The notes under the pieces are model-generated. The model ran no database searches. It was not told the DNA's origin and was given only the letters and a program-made list of their open reading frames with translations. Source: DASRJG01 sp032124015 (GTDB lineage: Bacteria; Acidobacteriota; Polarisedimenticolia; Polarisedimenticolales; DASRJG01). Taken from it: 64,000 bases of DNA. A program made the position numbers and the translations under genes. The stretch is taken from positions 1-64,000 of the forward strand of contig JAQBEH010000057.1 in assembly GCA_032124015.1 (NCBI GenBank). The letters are read 5' to 3'. Shown piece after piece: positions 35,451 to 44,487 of this stretch (position 1 is the stretch's first letter; each line of letters starts with the position of its first letter).

Positions 35451-38057
35451 TTAGAAACTGCGCCCGATAGAGAAGGCAAACGAACTGGTCCGGTCTTCGG
35501 GCAGCTGCCGGAGAGGCCAACCGTAGATCAAACGGAGGGGAACGGGAAACACGGGAAGAAAAAATCGGAGCTCGATGCCCGCCGACGCGCGGTAGTCCGC
35601 AAGGCCCCAGGGCGTGTCCTCGTAGAGCGCGTTACCGGTGTCGAGGAAGAACGAGAGCTCGACGGGTGAATTGAAGGGGATCGTGTACTCGACCATCGCG
35701 AGCCAATACCGGTCGCCGCCCAGCGCCACGAGATCGAACTGGTTGAGAACCCCGTCGCCGTTGAGATCGAAATCGCGCACCGGCCGCCCCGCCGGATCGC
35801 TCGTCGCCTCGATCACCTCCCCGGACGAACTGAGGCGAACGTAGCGGAGCGGAGACACGTCGCGGGTTTGGAACACGCGCGGACCGTACGACTCCCCTCC
35901 GAGCCAGAATCGGCTGAAGCGCGGGACCCCATTCACGTTGGCGGCGCTCGGCACGCTTCCGCCAGCCCAGGTCTTGACGGCGCCGATTTCCCCGTGGAAA
36001 GCTAAAAACGTCTTCTTCCATACGCGCAAGTACTTGGTGCCGACCAGGCGAGGCTTCAGGTACGACGTGTCGCCTCCCAAGGGTCCGCCGGCGATCTCCA
36101 GGTCGGCCAGAAGCGACCATCCCGCGCTCGGCCGGTAGGGGTTGTTGATGCCGTTCCGGAACCAGGAGGGCGTGATCTTCGAAATCGTGTTCTTCGCAAC
36201 GACGGATTGCAATTGCGTTTGCGTGCCGGGGATGGTCGCGAATCCGACCTGCGGCGCCAGGCCGTTCGATTGGACCCTTTGAAAGTCGTAACGGAGCTGC
36301 ACCGACTGGAAGTAGCCGATTTGTCGTCCGATCACGACGCCGAATCCGCGGGACTGGCTGCGCTGTGCCGCTCCGTAGTCTTGATTGCCGCGGAAGATCG
36401 AAAACCCCAAGGTATAGGGACGGTTGAGAAACCACGGTTCCTGGAAGGCGATCTGGTAGAGGTTGCGACGCCCCCCCAACTGAAGCGACAGTGACAGCAC
36501 CTGTCCGCGCCCGAGGAAGTTTTTCGTCGCATACAGTCCGGTGAAAAACGCGCCGTCGGTGCCGCTGTACCCGCCGCCGACCTGGATCTCGTTGCGTCCC
36601 TTTTCCTCGCCGGCCACGTTGATCAAAACCCTGTTCGTCCCCTCGACCGGCTGGATGGCCATGTCCTCGGGCTTGACCTCGAAGTAGCCGAGCTGGTTGA
36701 TCTTGCCGACCGAAAGGTCGAGCGAACTTCGGCTGAAGAGGGCGACTTCGTTGAGGCGGAACTCGCGGCGCAGCACCTTGTCCTGAGTCGCCGTATTGCC
36801 ACTGAATTCGATCCGGCCGACGTAGTAGGGCTTGTCCTCGTTGACGATGAACCGGACGTCGGCGACCGGCTCATCGGGACGTCGATCGATCTCGCGACGC
36901 ACCGTCGCGTAGGCGTACCCTTTGTCTTCGTAGCGCCGCTGCATGCGCTTGACGCCGAGATCGAGCAGCGAGCTATTGACCACCCAGCCCGGCTTGAGGA
37001 AAACGTCCGCAAGGACCTCTTTTTCTGTGAACACGGTGCTTCCCGAGACCGACATCGTTCCGAGCTTGTACTGAGGCCCCTCGACGATCGTCACGGTGAG
37101 GTAGGCCCAACGCGTGGCCGTAGGCGCGGTCTTGATCGCCGCCTGTTCGGCCGCCATTTGCGCCTTGTCCGCCTTCAACCGCTGCTTCGCCGTCATCGTC
37201 GCGGGATCCTTGGGGGAGGCTGGGGCGGGCGGCGGAGGCGGAGCTTTCTTCGTTTTCTTGGGTTGGGCCGGTTTGACAACATTGAGTTCGACGACCGGGG
37301 GGCGCAGATCGACGTCGAGATAGCCGCCGTCCAAGTACAAATCGCGGATGTGGCTCGAGTCGAGGTCCCATTTCGCAGGGTGGTACAGGGCCTTCTGGCT
37401 CCAGAACTTCCACCAGTGGTAGGGCGCCGTGAGTTGTAGCTGCTTCAGCAGGACCTTCGACTTGTAAACCTTGTTCCCAACGAAGGAGATCTTCTTGATT
37501 TTCGTCTTGCCGCCTGGGTTGATCTTGAATGTGATGGACACCGTCGACTGGGTGGGCGTGTCGATCGTGTGTCCGACCACGGGGTCGAGAAAGCCCTTCT
37601 GGCCGAGCATCACGCGAAGCTCGGACTCGGCATCGGCGACGGCCTTCAGGTTGAGAGGTTTTCCGATATCGAGCAGGATCTTTTTTTCTTTGAGTCCTTC
37701 CTCGATCGTCGTCCGGGTCAAGACCTTGTTGTCCTGATACGTGACCGAGACGAGGCTCGGACGCTCCTTCACCTTCACGATGAGAACCTCCCCCCCCTGG
37801 GGGCCGGTTTCCGCTTCCACCGTGATGTCGTCGAAGATGCCCAGCGCCCAAAGGCGCTTGTACGCCGCCTTGACGCGCGCGGGGTCGTAGGGATCGCCGG
37901 CCCGAATCCCGAACGCATGGGCGAACGCCTCGTTCGTCATGCGAACAAGTCCCTGCACCTGAACGCTTTCGATCGTTTCCGTTTGCCCATGGGCCGCGGA
38001 AACCGCGAGAGCGATCCAGACGGCGGCGATTGCGGTCTTGACGATGCGAAGACTCAT
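35451..38057 (-). CDS. bamA: Outer membrane protein assembly factor BamA, with two insertions
   Basis: The product is 868 residues. A signal peptide (1-24) is followed by five POTRA domains (about 28-97, 100-180, 187-330, 331-411, 412-486) and a 16-strand-type barrel (about 490-868) ending in the aromatic SIGRSF. BamA inserts beta-barrel proteins in the outer membrane. Two features are odd. POTRA3 is interrupted by a Pro/Lys-rich stretch (about 260-315). Just after the loop-6 region (GGESYGPRVF, where many homologues have an (V/I)RG(F/Y) motif) there is a 40-residue insertion with DLNGDGVLNQFD, a complete EF-hand/dockerin-like calcium loop (764-775). It heads the envelope operon. Confidence 0.95.
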   Translation of the reverse strand: MSLRIVKTAIAAVWIALAVSAAHGQTETIESVQVQGLVRMTNEAFAHAFGIRAGDPYDPARVKAAYKRLWALGIFDDITVEAETGPQGGEVLIVKVKERPSLVSVTYQDNKVLTRTTIEEGLKEKKILLDIGKPLNLKAVADAESELRVMLGQKGFLDPVVGHTIDTPTQSTVSITFKINPGGKTKIKKISFVGNKVYKSKVLLKQLQLTAPYHWWKFWSQKALYHPAKWDLDSSHIRDLYLDGGYLDVDLRPPVVELNVVKPAQPKKTKKAPPPPPAPASPKDPATMTAKQRLKADKAQMAAEQAAIKTAPTATRWAYLTVTIVEGPQYKLGTMSVSGSTVFTEKEVLADVFLKPGWVVNSSLLDLGVKRMQRRYEDKGYAYATVRREIDRRPDEPVADVRFIVNEDKPYYVGRIEFSGNTATQDKVLRREFRLNEVALFSRSSLDLSVGKINQLGYFEVKPEDMAIQPVEGTNRVLINVAGEEKGRNEIQVGGGYSGTDGAFFTGLYATKNFLGRGQVLSLSLQLGGRRNLYQIAFQEPWFLNRPYTLGFSIFRGNQDYGAAQRSQSRGFGVVIGRQIGYFQSVQLRYDFQRVQSNGLAPQVGFATIPGTQTQLQSVVAKNTISKITPSWFRNGINNPYRPSAGWSLLADLEIAGGPLGGDTSYLKPRLVGTKYLRVWKKTFLAFHGEIGAVKTWAGGSVPSAANVNGVPRFSRFWLGGESYGPRVFQTRDVSPLRYVRLSSSGEVIEATSDPAGRPVRDFDLNGDGVLNQFDLVALGGDRYWLAMVEYTIPFNSPVELSFFLDTGNALYEDTPWGLADYRASAGIELRFFLPVFPVPLRLIYGWPLRQLPEDRTSSFAFSIGRSF

Positions 38058-38142
38058 TCCGTCGTCGGCGCTCCGCCCCTCACCGACCCGTTCGGCGTTG
38101 TTCCGGCACCGCGGACGGTTCTCCGGATCGAAAAGGCGACGT

Positions 38143-38148
38143 ATTCTA
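38143..38148 (-). promoter_or_regulatory. Candidate -10 (TAGAAT) upstream of bamA
   Basis: AGTAGAATACG on the minus strand resembles the -10 seen before 8369 and 11844. The start would be near 38136, about 80 bases before the bamA ATG, within the 181-base gap after clpC. No clear -35 was found. Confidence 0.35.
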
Positions 38149-38238
38149 CTTCGGGCGGTGGGTGCGCGCCCGTCGGGATTCGACGGCCGCTGCGAGAATC
38201 ACGCGGGGCGCGAGACGCGGAAAGGCCGCCTTGCACCC

Positions 38239-40665
38239 CTAGGGGGTGGCCGCCTGCAGGGCCGAACGGAAACCGGGCCGGTCCCCATCCATGAAGATCT
38301 CGATCGGGCACCCCAACTGGATGGTGCCCCGGATGAGGGACTCCGAAAGGGGGTCTTCGATATGGCGCTGGATCGCCCGCCGCAGCGGCCGGGCCCCGTA
38401 GGACCTGTCCGTGCAGGTCGTGCGAACGAGCCACTCGCAAACTTCCTCCGCCACGACGAGTTCGACGTTTCGGTCCACGAGGGTCGCGTTGACGCCGCGC
38501 AGCAAGATACGGACGACTTTCTGAAGCTGATCCTCGGTCAGGGCGTCGAAGACGATCACCTCGTCGATTCGATTCAAGAATTCGGGCGAAAGCGTCCTGC
38601 GCACCTCCCCCATGACCAGCTCGCGTCGGTCCTTGAACTGTTGGTTCCGCTCCGCGCTTTGGAATCCGAGCTTTCCGGACGTCCGCGCGACGTGTTGCGA
38701 TCCGATATTGGAGGTCATGACGATGATGGTGTTCTTGAAGTCCACCACCTCGCCGTAGGCGTCCGTGAGCATGCCGTCTTCGAGGACCTGGAGGAGGATA
38801 TTCAGGATGTCCGGGTGCGCCTTTTCGATCTCGTCAAGGAGGATCAAGCTGTACGGCTTGCGCTTGATCCGTTCGGTCAACTGGCCGCCTTCTTCGTGGC
38901 CGACGTACCCCGGAGGGGAGCCGATCATCTTGGCGATCGCGTGTTTTTCCATGTACTCCGACATGTCGAACCGCAACAACGATTTTTCCGAACCGAAGAG
39001 GAACTCGGCGAGCGTTCGGGCGACTTCGGTTTTCCCGACGCCGGTAGGACCGAGAAAAATGAACGAGCCGATCGGCCGGTTCGGGCTCTTGAGCCCGGCG
39101 CGCGAGCGCCGGATCGCCCGTGCCAACGCGGAAATCGACTCTTCCTGGCCGACGATGCGCTCGTGGAGGTACTTCTCCATGTGGAGGAGCTTGTCCATGT
39201 CTTCCTGCGCCACCGATTGAATCGGGACGCCGGTCCAGCGCGCGATGACCTCTTCAACGTCCGCGCGGGTCACGTCGAGGATCCGGTTCGCCTCGTCCTC
39301 GTAGCGTTGCTTGAGCTCCTCGTGCCGCCGGCGGAGTGTGACCTCTTTGTCGTGGTATGCGACCGCCTCGTCGAAATCCTTCCGCGCGAGGGCGTTTTTC
39401 ATCCCCTCGACCGCGCGCCGCAGCTCCTGCTCGACCTTTTTGATCTCTCCGTAGGAGATCCGCTTGCCGAGCTTGACGCGGGCGCCTGCCTCATCCAAAA
39501 CGTCGATCGCCTTGTCCGGCAAGAACCGATCCGTGATGTACCGGTTCGACTGATAGACCGAAGCCCGGATCGCTTCTCCATCGAAGCGAACTCCGTGAAA
39601 GCGTTCGTAGCGCTCCTTGACTCCTTCGAGGATCGCCATCGTCTCGACTTCGTCCGGCGGACGAATCGTGATCGGCTGGAACCGCCGGACCAGCGCGCGG
39701 TCCTTCTCGATGTACTTGTGGTAATCGCGCGGGGTCGTCGCGCCGATGCACTGCACTTCCCCTCGCGAGAGCGTCGGCTTGAGGATGTTCGCGGCATCGA
39801 GCGAGCCTTCGGCGGATCCGGCGCCGATCAACGAGTGGATCTCGTCGATGAAGACCATCACGTCGTCCGCGGACGTCAACTCCGAGATGATCCCCTTCAG
39901 GCGCTCCTCGAATTGCCCGCGGTATTTGGTTCCGGCGACGACGAGCGACAGGTCGAGCGCCAGGATGCGCTTGTTCAGGAGCGACGGCGGGACCTCGCCG
40001 TCCACGATCCGCGTTGCCAGGCCCTCGACGATCGCGGTCTTCCCGACGCCCGGCTCGCCCAAGAGAACCGGGTTGTTCTTGCGACGGCGCGAGAGGATCT
40101 GAACCACGCGCTCGAGCTCGACCTCACGGCCGATCAGGGGGTCGAACACCCGGCGCTGCGCCATTTCCGAAAGGTCGCGCGCGAACTCGTTGAGGAAGGG
40201 GGTTTCCTTCTTCTTCTTCGGCAGGGCTCGACGCTTGTAGATGTTGACCGCATCCTCGCGCACCGCGAACAGCCGCATACCGCGCTCGGCGAGCATCCGA
40301 CCGGCGACCGAGTCTTCGAGCCGGAGCAGGCCCAACAGCAGGTGTTCCGTCCCGATGTGAGGGTGCATGAGGCGCTCGGCTTCTTCTTCGGCGAACTGGA
40401 GCGCCTTTTTCGTCTCGTCGCTGAAAGGAATCTCGACGGAGGTCGACAGCTTCTCGCGCGGTGGATTCCTCCTTTCGAGTTCGGCCTGGAGGAGATCCAT
40501 CGAGACGTTCGCGCGCGTGAACAACTCCCGCGTGGTTTCTTCGCCTTCTTTCAGGAGGCCGAGCAGGATGTGCTCGGTCCCGATGACCTTGCTCCCCTGC
40601 TGAGAAGCCTCGTACCGCGCCAGAAAGAGGATTCTCTTGGCCTTTTCCGTGAACTTCTCGAACAT
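38239..40665 (-). CDS. clpC: ATP-dependent Clp protease ATP-binding subunit ClpC
   Basis: The product is 808 residues. Two Clp N repeats (about 1-145) are followed by AAA+ domain 1 (GEPGVGKTAIVEG), a middle region with a UVR-like segment (EAVAYHDKEVTLRRRHEELK, about 420-445), and AAA+ domain 2 (GPTGVGKTEVART, DEIEKAHPD, SPPGYVGHEEGG). The LGF tripeptide at the ClpP-docking loop position (LGFQSAER) is present, so a ClpP partner is expected; clpP is not in the window. The UVR segment separates ClpC from ClpA and ClpB. A TAGAAC -10-like site (complement of 40700-40705) lies inside the end of lolD. Confidence 0.95.
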   Translation of the reverse strand: MFEKFTEKAKRILFLARYEASQQGSKVIGTEHILLGLLKEGEETTRELFTRANVSMDLLQAELERRNPPREKLSTSVEIPFSDETKKALQFAEEEAERLMHPHIGTEHLLLGLLRLEDSVAGRMLAERGMRLFAVREDAVNIYKRRALPKKKKETPFLNEFARDLSEMAQRRVFDPLIGREVELERVVQILSRRRKNNPVLLGEPGVGKTAIVEGLATRIVDGEVPPSLLNKRILALDLSLVVAGTKYRGQFEERLKGIISELTSADDVMVFIDEIHSLIGAGSAEGSLDAANILKPTLSRGEVQCIGATTPRDYHKYIEKDRALVRRFQPITIRPPDEVETMAILEGVKERYERFHGVRFDGEAIRASVYQSNRYITDRFLPDKAIDVLDEAGARVKLGKRISYGEIKKVEQELRRAVEGMKNALARKDFDEAVAYHDKEVTLRRRHEELKQRYEDEANRILDVTRADVEEVIARWTGVPIQSVAQEDMDKLLHMEKYLHERIVGQEESISALARAIRRSRAGLKSPNRPIGSFIFLGPTGVGKTEVARTLAEFLFGSEKSLLRFDMSEYMEKHAIAKMIGSPPGYVGHEEGGQLTERIKRKPYSLILLDEIEKAHPDILNILLQVLEDGMLTDAYGEVVDFKNTIIVMTSNIGSQHVARTSGKLGFQSAERNQQFKDRRELVMGEVRRTLSPEFLNRIDEVIVFDALTEDQLQKVVRILLRGVNATLVDRNVELVVAEEVCEWLVRTTCTDRSYGARPLRRAIQRHIEDPLSESLIRGTIQLGCPIEIFMDGDRPGFRSALQAATP

Positions 40666-40702
40666 CGGTCACCCCGCGCCGGGCCCCCCCGGAACTTGAG
40701 TT

Positions 40703-41440
40703 CTACCGCACGCCGCCCTCTTTCGCTTCCCCGCCGCTGAAATAACGCAGGGCCTCGCCCTCGGCCATCGGGCGCAGCCGCCCTTCGGTGAGTCGCAGCA
40801 TGCGATCGCATCCGTGGGCGACTCGGCCGCTGTGCGTGGCGACGATCAATGCGAATCCCCGTTCGTGCTGGAGTTCCCTCAATAACTCGAAAACCGAAGC
40901 GCCGGTCGCCGGATCCAGGTTGCCCGTGGGCTCGTCCGCGAGCACCACGGCGGGCCCGGCGGCCACCGCCCGCGCGATCGCGACCCGCTGCTGCTCGCCT
41001 CCGGAGAGTGCCCCCGGGCGGTGGGTCAATCGATCCGCGAGGCCGAGCCGCATCAGCATCTCCCTGGCCGGCCCCGAGGGGTCTCCCGGCCGCCTCCCGA
41101 TCCGGAACGGCATCTCGACGTTTTCGAGCGCCGTGAACTCCGGGAGCAGGTGGTGGAATTGGAATATAAAGCCCACATGGCGATTGCGGTACTCCGACAA
41201 GTCGCCCGCCTTCGGGGTGACCATCTCGCGGCCCGAAAAGGCGACGACGCCGGCGTCGGGGAGGTCCAAACCCCCGAGGATATGTAGGAGAGTCGACTTC
41301 CCCACCCCGGAATCGCCCACGATCGAGACGGACTCCCCGGCGGTCACTGCGAGGTCGAGCCCTTCCAAGACTTCGAGAACGCGCTCCCCGCTCCGGTAGC
41401 GCTTGACCAGGCCGCGCGCCGCGAGCACCGGCTCACTCAT
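40703..41440 (-). CDS. lolD: Lipoprotein-releasing ABC transporter ATPase LolD
   Basis: The product is 245 residues. Walker A GDSGVGKST, Q-loop region FIFQFHHLLPEFTALENV (the Lol/MacB signature), LSGGEQQR and Walker B VVLADEPTGNLD are intact. With the LolC/E-type permease encoded directly upstream (8-base overlap) it forms the inner-membrane complex that extracts lipoproteins for transport to the outer membrane. Confidence 0.94.
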   Translation of the reverse strand: MSEPVLAARGLVKRYRSGERVLEVLEGLDLAVTAGESVSIVGDSGVGKSTLLHILGGLDLPDAGVVAFSGREMVTPKAGDLSEYRNRHVGFIFQFHHLLPEFTALENVEMPFRIGRRPGDPSGPAREMLMRLGLADRLTHRPGALSGGEQQRVAIARAVAAGPAVVLADEPTGNLDPATGASVFELLRELQHERGFALIVATHSGRVAHGCDRMLRLTEGRLRPMAEGEALRYFSGGEAKEGGVR

Positions 41441-42677
41441 GGCGGATCGCCTCGACCGGCTTGAGTCGCGCCGCCTTGAAGGCCGGATAGATCGTCGCGC
41501 AAAAGGCGATCACCAGCGCCGACAGCCCCACGATCACGACGTTGCCGGGGTGGTTCGCGAAGGGCACGTAGGAGATGAAATAGACGTCCGGATCCAGCCT
41601 CATCACGCGGTAGGTATCGAGCCAATACGCCAACCCCGATCCGAGCGCCAAACCGATGGAGGTACCCACCAGGCCGATCACGATGCCTTGCAGCATGAAA
41701 ACCGCCGCGATCCCAACGGGGCGGGCTCCCATCGCCGTCAACGTTCCGATCTCCTTGACCTTGTCGTTGACCATCAGGACCAGGGTGGAGACGATATTGA
41801 GCGACGCCACGACCACGATCAGCCCGATGGCGAGGAAGAGGAACAGCTTTTCGGTTTCGAACGCCTTGAAGATCTCCTTGTTCTGCTCGAGGAGATCGAG
41901 CACGACGAAGCGCTCGCCCATCGCACGCGCGACGACGGCCTTCATCGCCCGAAGCTCGCCCGGATCGGTCAAACGCAACTCAACCCATGACGCTCGCCCG
42001 GGCGTATCCAGAAGCCGCCTGGCGACGTCGAGGGCGATGTAGGCCCGCTGGGAATCCTGCGGATAGGCGTCGGTCTTGACGATCCCCGCGACTTCCAAAA
42101 CCAGGCTCCGCGGAATCGGGGCAAACGGCGTCAGCCGGACCTTCGGGACGAGCATGCGCACCAAATCACCCGGGCTCACCGCCATGCGCGCCGCCAGATC
42201 GGCGCCCAAGACAATCCCCGGCCGGCCGCTCTCGCCGGGCTTCTTCAGCCCCGCCATCGGCGTTCTTCCGGCCCCCACGCCGAAATCGACGACCTGGCCT
42301 TGAAGCTCGGGGTCAACGCCATAGATCTCCGCGTACGCCGGCGACCCGAGACCGTCGTTCATGATCATCGCCGGCGAGAAGAGCACGGGGGTCGCGGCCG
42401 CGACGCCCGGAACCGCGCGAACCTTCGCGAGCACGCGTTCCGAGTCGTCGAAGCCGGATTCCGCTTGCTCGATGATCTGCAGGTGGGCGCTTCCGCGAAG
42501 GATGCGCTGCCTCATGTCTTCCTCGAACCCCGTCATCAGAGCGAGCGCAATGACGAGGGCCGCGGTGCCGACGGCGACACCGCCGACCGAGATCATGGTG
42601 ATCACCGAAAGAAACGTCCGGCCGCGGTGCACCCGAAGGTAGCGAAAGGCCAGCAAGAGCTCGTACGGAGCGTTCAC
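41433..42677 (-). CDS. lolC: Lipoprotein-releasing system permease LolC/LolE
   Basis: The product is 414 residues from GTG 42677. Four membrane segments are seen: about 24-48 (SVITMISVGGVAVGTAALVIAL) and three C-terminal ones at about 275-400, with a large periplasmic MacB-type domain between. PYELLLAFRYLRVHRGRTFLSVI is the family start. Only one permease is present, so the complex may be a homodimer (LolF type) instead of LolC/LolE. The upstream extension of the frame is antisense of the preceding gene and is rejected. It starts 7 bases after that gene ends. Confidence 0.93.
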   Translation of the reverse strand: MNAPYELLLAFRYLRVHRGRTFLSVITMISVGGVAVGTAALVIALALMTGFEEDMRQRILRGSAHLQIIEQAESGFDDSERVLAKVRAVPGVAAATPVLFSPAMIMNDGLGSPAYAEIYGVDPELQGQVVDFGVGAGRTPMAGLKKPGESGRPGIVLGADLAARMAVSPGDLVRMLVPKVRLTPFAPIPRSLVLEVAGIVKTDAYPQDSQRAYIALDVARRLLDTPGRASWVELRLTDPGELRAMKAVVARAMGERFVVLDLLEQNKEIFKAFETEKLFLFLAIGLIVVVASLNIVSTLVLMVNDKVKEIGTLTAMGARPVGIAAVFMLQGIVIGLVGTSIGLALGSGLAYWLDTYRVMRLDPDVYFISYVPFANHPGNVVIVGLSALVIAFCATIYPAFKAARLKPVEAIRHE

Positions 42678-42684
42678 GGCCGTT

Positions 42685-43662
42685 TCACAGGACGCCGGCG
42701 TCAACACCGGCTGCGATGGCCCGCGCGGCCGCCGCGGCTCCGGCCTCGGAGCCGAGCGCCCAAACGCGCAGCGTCGAATCGGCGATCTCGTCAACGCGGG
42801 AGACCAGGATCCCGGAGCCCTCCGGCGCGTCGAGCGTCGCGCCCGAAACCGGGTCCGAAGCGATCTCGACATCGGCGGCTTCGCGCCACGCCGCAAGCGC
42901 TTCGGCGCGGCCGAGGTGGACGAGATCGACGTGCACGGCGAGCGCGTGGCCGAAAAACACGGGGACCAACGCCTGCGATAGCGCGATGGGTAGATCCGGC
43001 GTTCCGAGGATCGCACGAGTCTCGTAGACGACGCGCGTCGCCGCGGCTTCCTCCCCCGAGGGGAACAGGTGCTCCGGCAGCACGTTGAACGCCAACTGGC
43101 GCCCGAAGACGTCGGTCGGCGTCGGTTCGAAACGCAGCAGATGCACGGTCTGCTCGCGCAGCTCTTCGAGACCGCCTTCGCCGAAATCGGACGCGGGGCG
43201 CAAGACAAAGGCGGAAACGCTTTTCACGCCGATCGCCCGCTGAATCGGCGCCAGCAGGCTGGCGAGCAAAACGGTTACCGCGTGGGGAACGGCGACGAGG
43301 CGGGCGTCGCGCGAATCGCCGGGGGTTCCCTTCAAGACCGCCCCCTCGATCGATCCGGTCATATCGACGACCAGAGTCCCGGAGGCCGCGGCCCGCGTCA
43401 GGCCGAAGACGTCGTGCCCGAGCTCACAAACGAAAATCGCGGCGTGGGCCGCTGCGTCCAATTCGTCCGCCGCCTGCACCAGACGCGCCTCGCCGTCGTA
43501 TTCGGAAAGAACCGCGATCTCGCGTTGAAGCCCGAATAGGGCCACCTGCCCTCCCGGGATGCCACGATCTGCGAGCGCGGCTTTCAGGTGCGCTCCCGCG
43601 GGGCTGGCCGCGCCGAGGACCGCGATGCGTCCGCCGATCGGATCAGGGACTGGGCGTGCCAT
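42685..43662 (-). CDS. Usg-like paralogue of aspartate-semialdehyde dehydrogenase without catalytic Cys
   Basis: The product is 325 residues. The N-terminal Rossmann fold (RIAVLGAASPAGAHLKAAL) and dimerisation domain match the Asd family, including the late FFGHALAVHVDL strand. The usual active-site SNPNCST is replaced: the aligned stretch reads LVAVPHAVTVLLAS, with His-Ala where Asn-Cys is expected. It is therefore unlikely to be a working Asd and resembles E. coli Usg, a paralogue of unknown role. It lies between pssA (20-base overlap) and lolC in an envelope operon. Confidence 0.75.
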   Translation of the reverse strand: MARPVPDPIGGRIAVLGAASPAGAHLKAALADRGIPGGQVALFGLQREIAVLSEYDGEARLVQAADELDAAAHAAIFVCELGHDVFGLTRAAASGTLVVDMTGSIEGAVLKGTPGDSRDARLVAVPHAVTVLLASLLAPIQRAIGVKSVSAFVLRPASDFGEGGLEELREQTVHLLRFEPTPTDVFGRQLAFNVLPEHLFPSGEEAAATRVVYETRAILGTPDLPIALSQALVPVFFGHALAVHVDLVHLGRAEALAAWREAADVEIASDPVSGATLDAPEGSGILVSRVDEIADSTLRVWALGSEAGAAAAARAIAAGVDAGVL

Positions 43663-44422
43663 CGACGGCCTCCTCGGTCGAGGCGTCGAGCCCCGCGCGC
43701 GGCCCGCCGCGCCCTCTCATGACCCAACCCGCGAACCAGGTCGCCGGTCCCGACAGAAGGTAAAGGCCTGCGATCACCATCATCGAGCGCCGATCGACGA
43801 AAATCGCCACGAACACAAGCGCGATCGCCACGACCGAGAGGTACGACCGCGGGCTCCGCAGGTCGAGGGTCTTGAACGACCGATAGCGAACGTGCGACAC
43901 CATGAGCACGGCGGCCGTCGCGACGAACACGCCGATCAGCACGGACAGGCCGAGTTGCGTGGGCGGATTCGGAAAAGCGAAAGCGACGCTTGCGATGCCC
44001 CCCCCCGCAGCCGGCGAGGGAAGCCCCGCGAAAAACCGCCTGTCCATCGAATCGCTCCGGATGTTGAACCGCGCGAGCCGAGTGGCCGCGCAGGCGACGA
44101 AAAGAAAGGCGATCAGCCAGCCGACGCGGTGGAACGACTGCAGCCCCCACTGGTAGGCCAGAAACGCCGGAGCGATTCCAAACGAGGAGATATCGGCCAT
44201 GGAGTCGAACTCGACGCCGAACTCCGACGTCGTTCCGGTCAGCCGGGCGATGCGTCCGTCGAGGCCGTCGAGCACTCCCGCGACGATGATGAGGAGCGCA
44301 GCGGACTTGAAACCACCACGCGACGATTCGATGAGACTGAAGAAGCCGCAGCACAGACTGCCCGTCGTGAACGCGGTGGGCAGCAGATAGATGCCTCGGC
44401 GAAGCTTGCGTCGGCCGGCCAT
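43643..44422 (-). CDS. pssA: CDP-diacylglycerol-serine O-phosphatidyltransferase
   Basis: The product is 259 residues from ATG 44422. The CDP-alcohol phosphatidyltransferase motif is intact (DGLDGRIARLTGTTSEFGVEFDSMAD, with the spaced Asp residues). About six to eight membrane segments follow the family pattern. It makes phosphatidylserine in the inner membrane, which the decarboxylase encoded 65 bases upstream converts to phosphatidylethanolamine. A frame extension to 44491 is possible but would overlap psd. Confidence 0.93.
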   Translation of the reverse strand: MAGRRKLRRGIYLLPTAFTTGSLCCGFFSLIESSRGGFKSAALLIIVAGVLDGLDGRIARLTGTTSEFGVEFDSMADISSFGIAPAFLAYQWGLQSFHRVGWLIAFLFVACAATRLARFNIRSDSMDRRFFAGLPSPAAGGGIASVAFAFPNPPTQLGLSVLIGVFVATAAVLMVSHVRYRSFKTLDLRSPRSYLSVVAIALVFVAIFVDRRSMMVIAGLYLLSGPATWFAGWVMRGRGGPRAGLDASTEEAVDGTPSP

Positions 44423-44487
44423 GGATTCGTCCTCGTGATTTGGACCGGCACTATATCGGAGAAGGGACGGGCGCTCTATTCGGGCGG

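Noticed and set aside
38038..40740. 900-residue open frame on the plus strand across clpC
   Set aside because: It is antisense to an unmistakable ClpC with intact Walker motifs. High G+C and third-position bias open long antisense frames; it has no recognisable domain.
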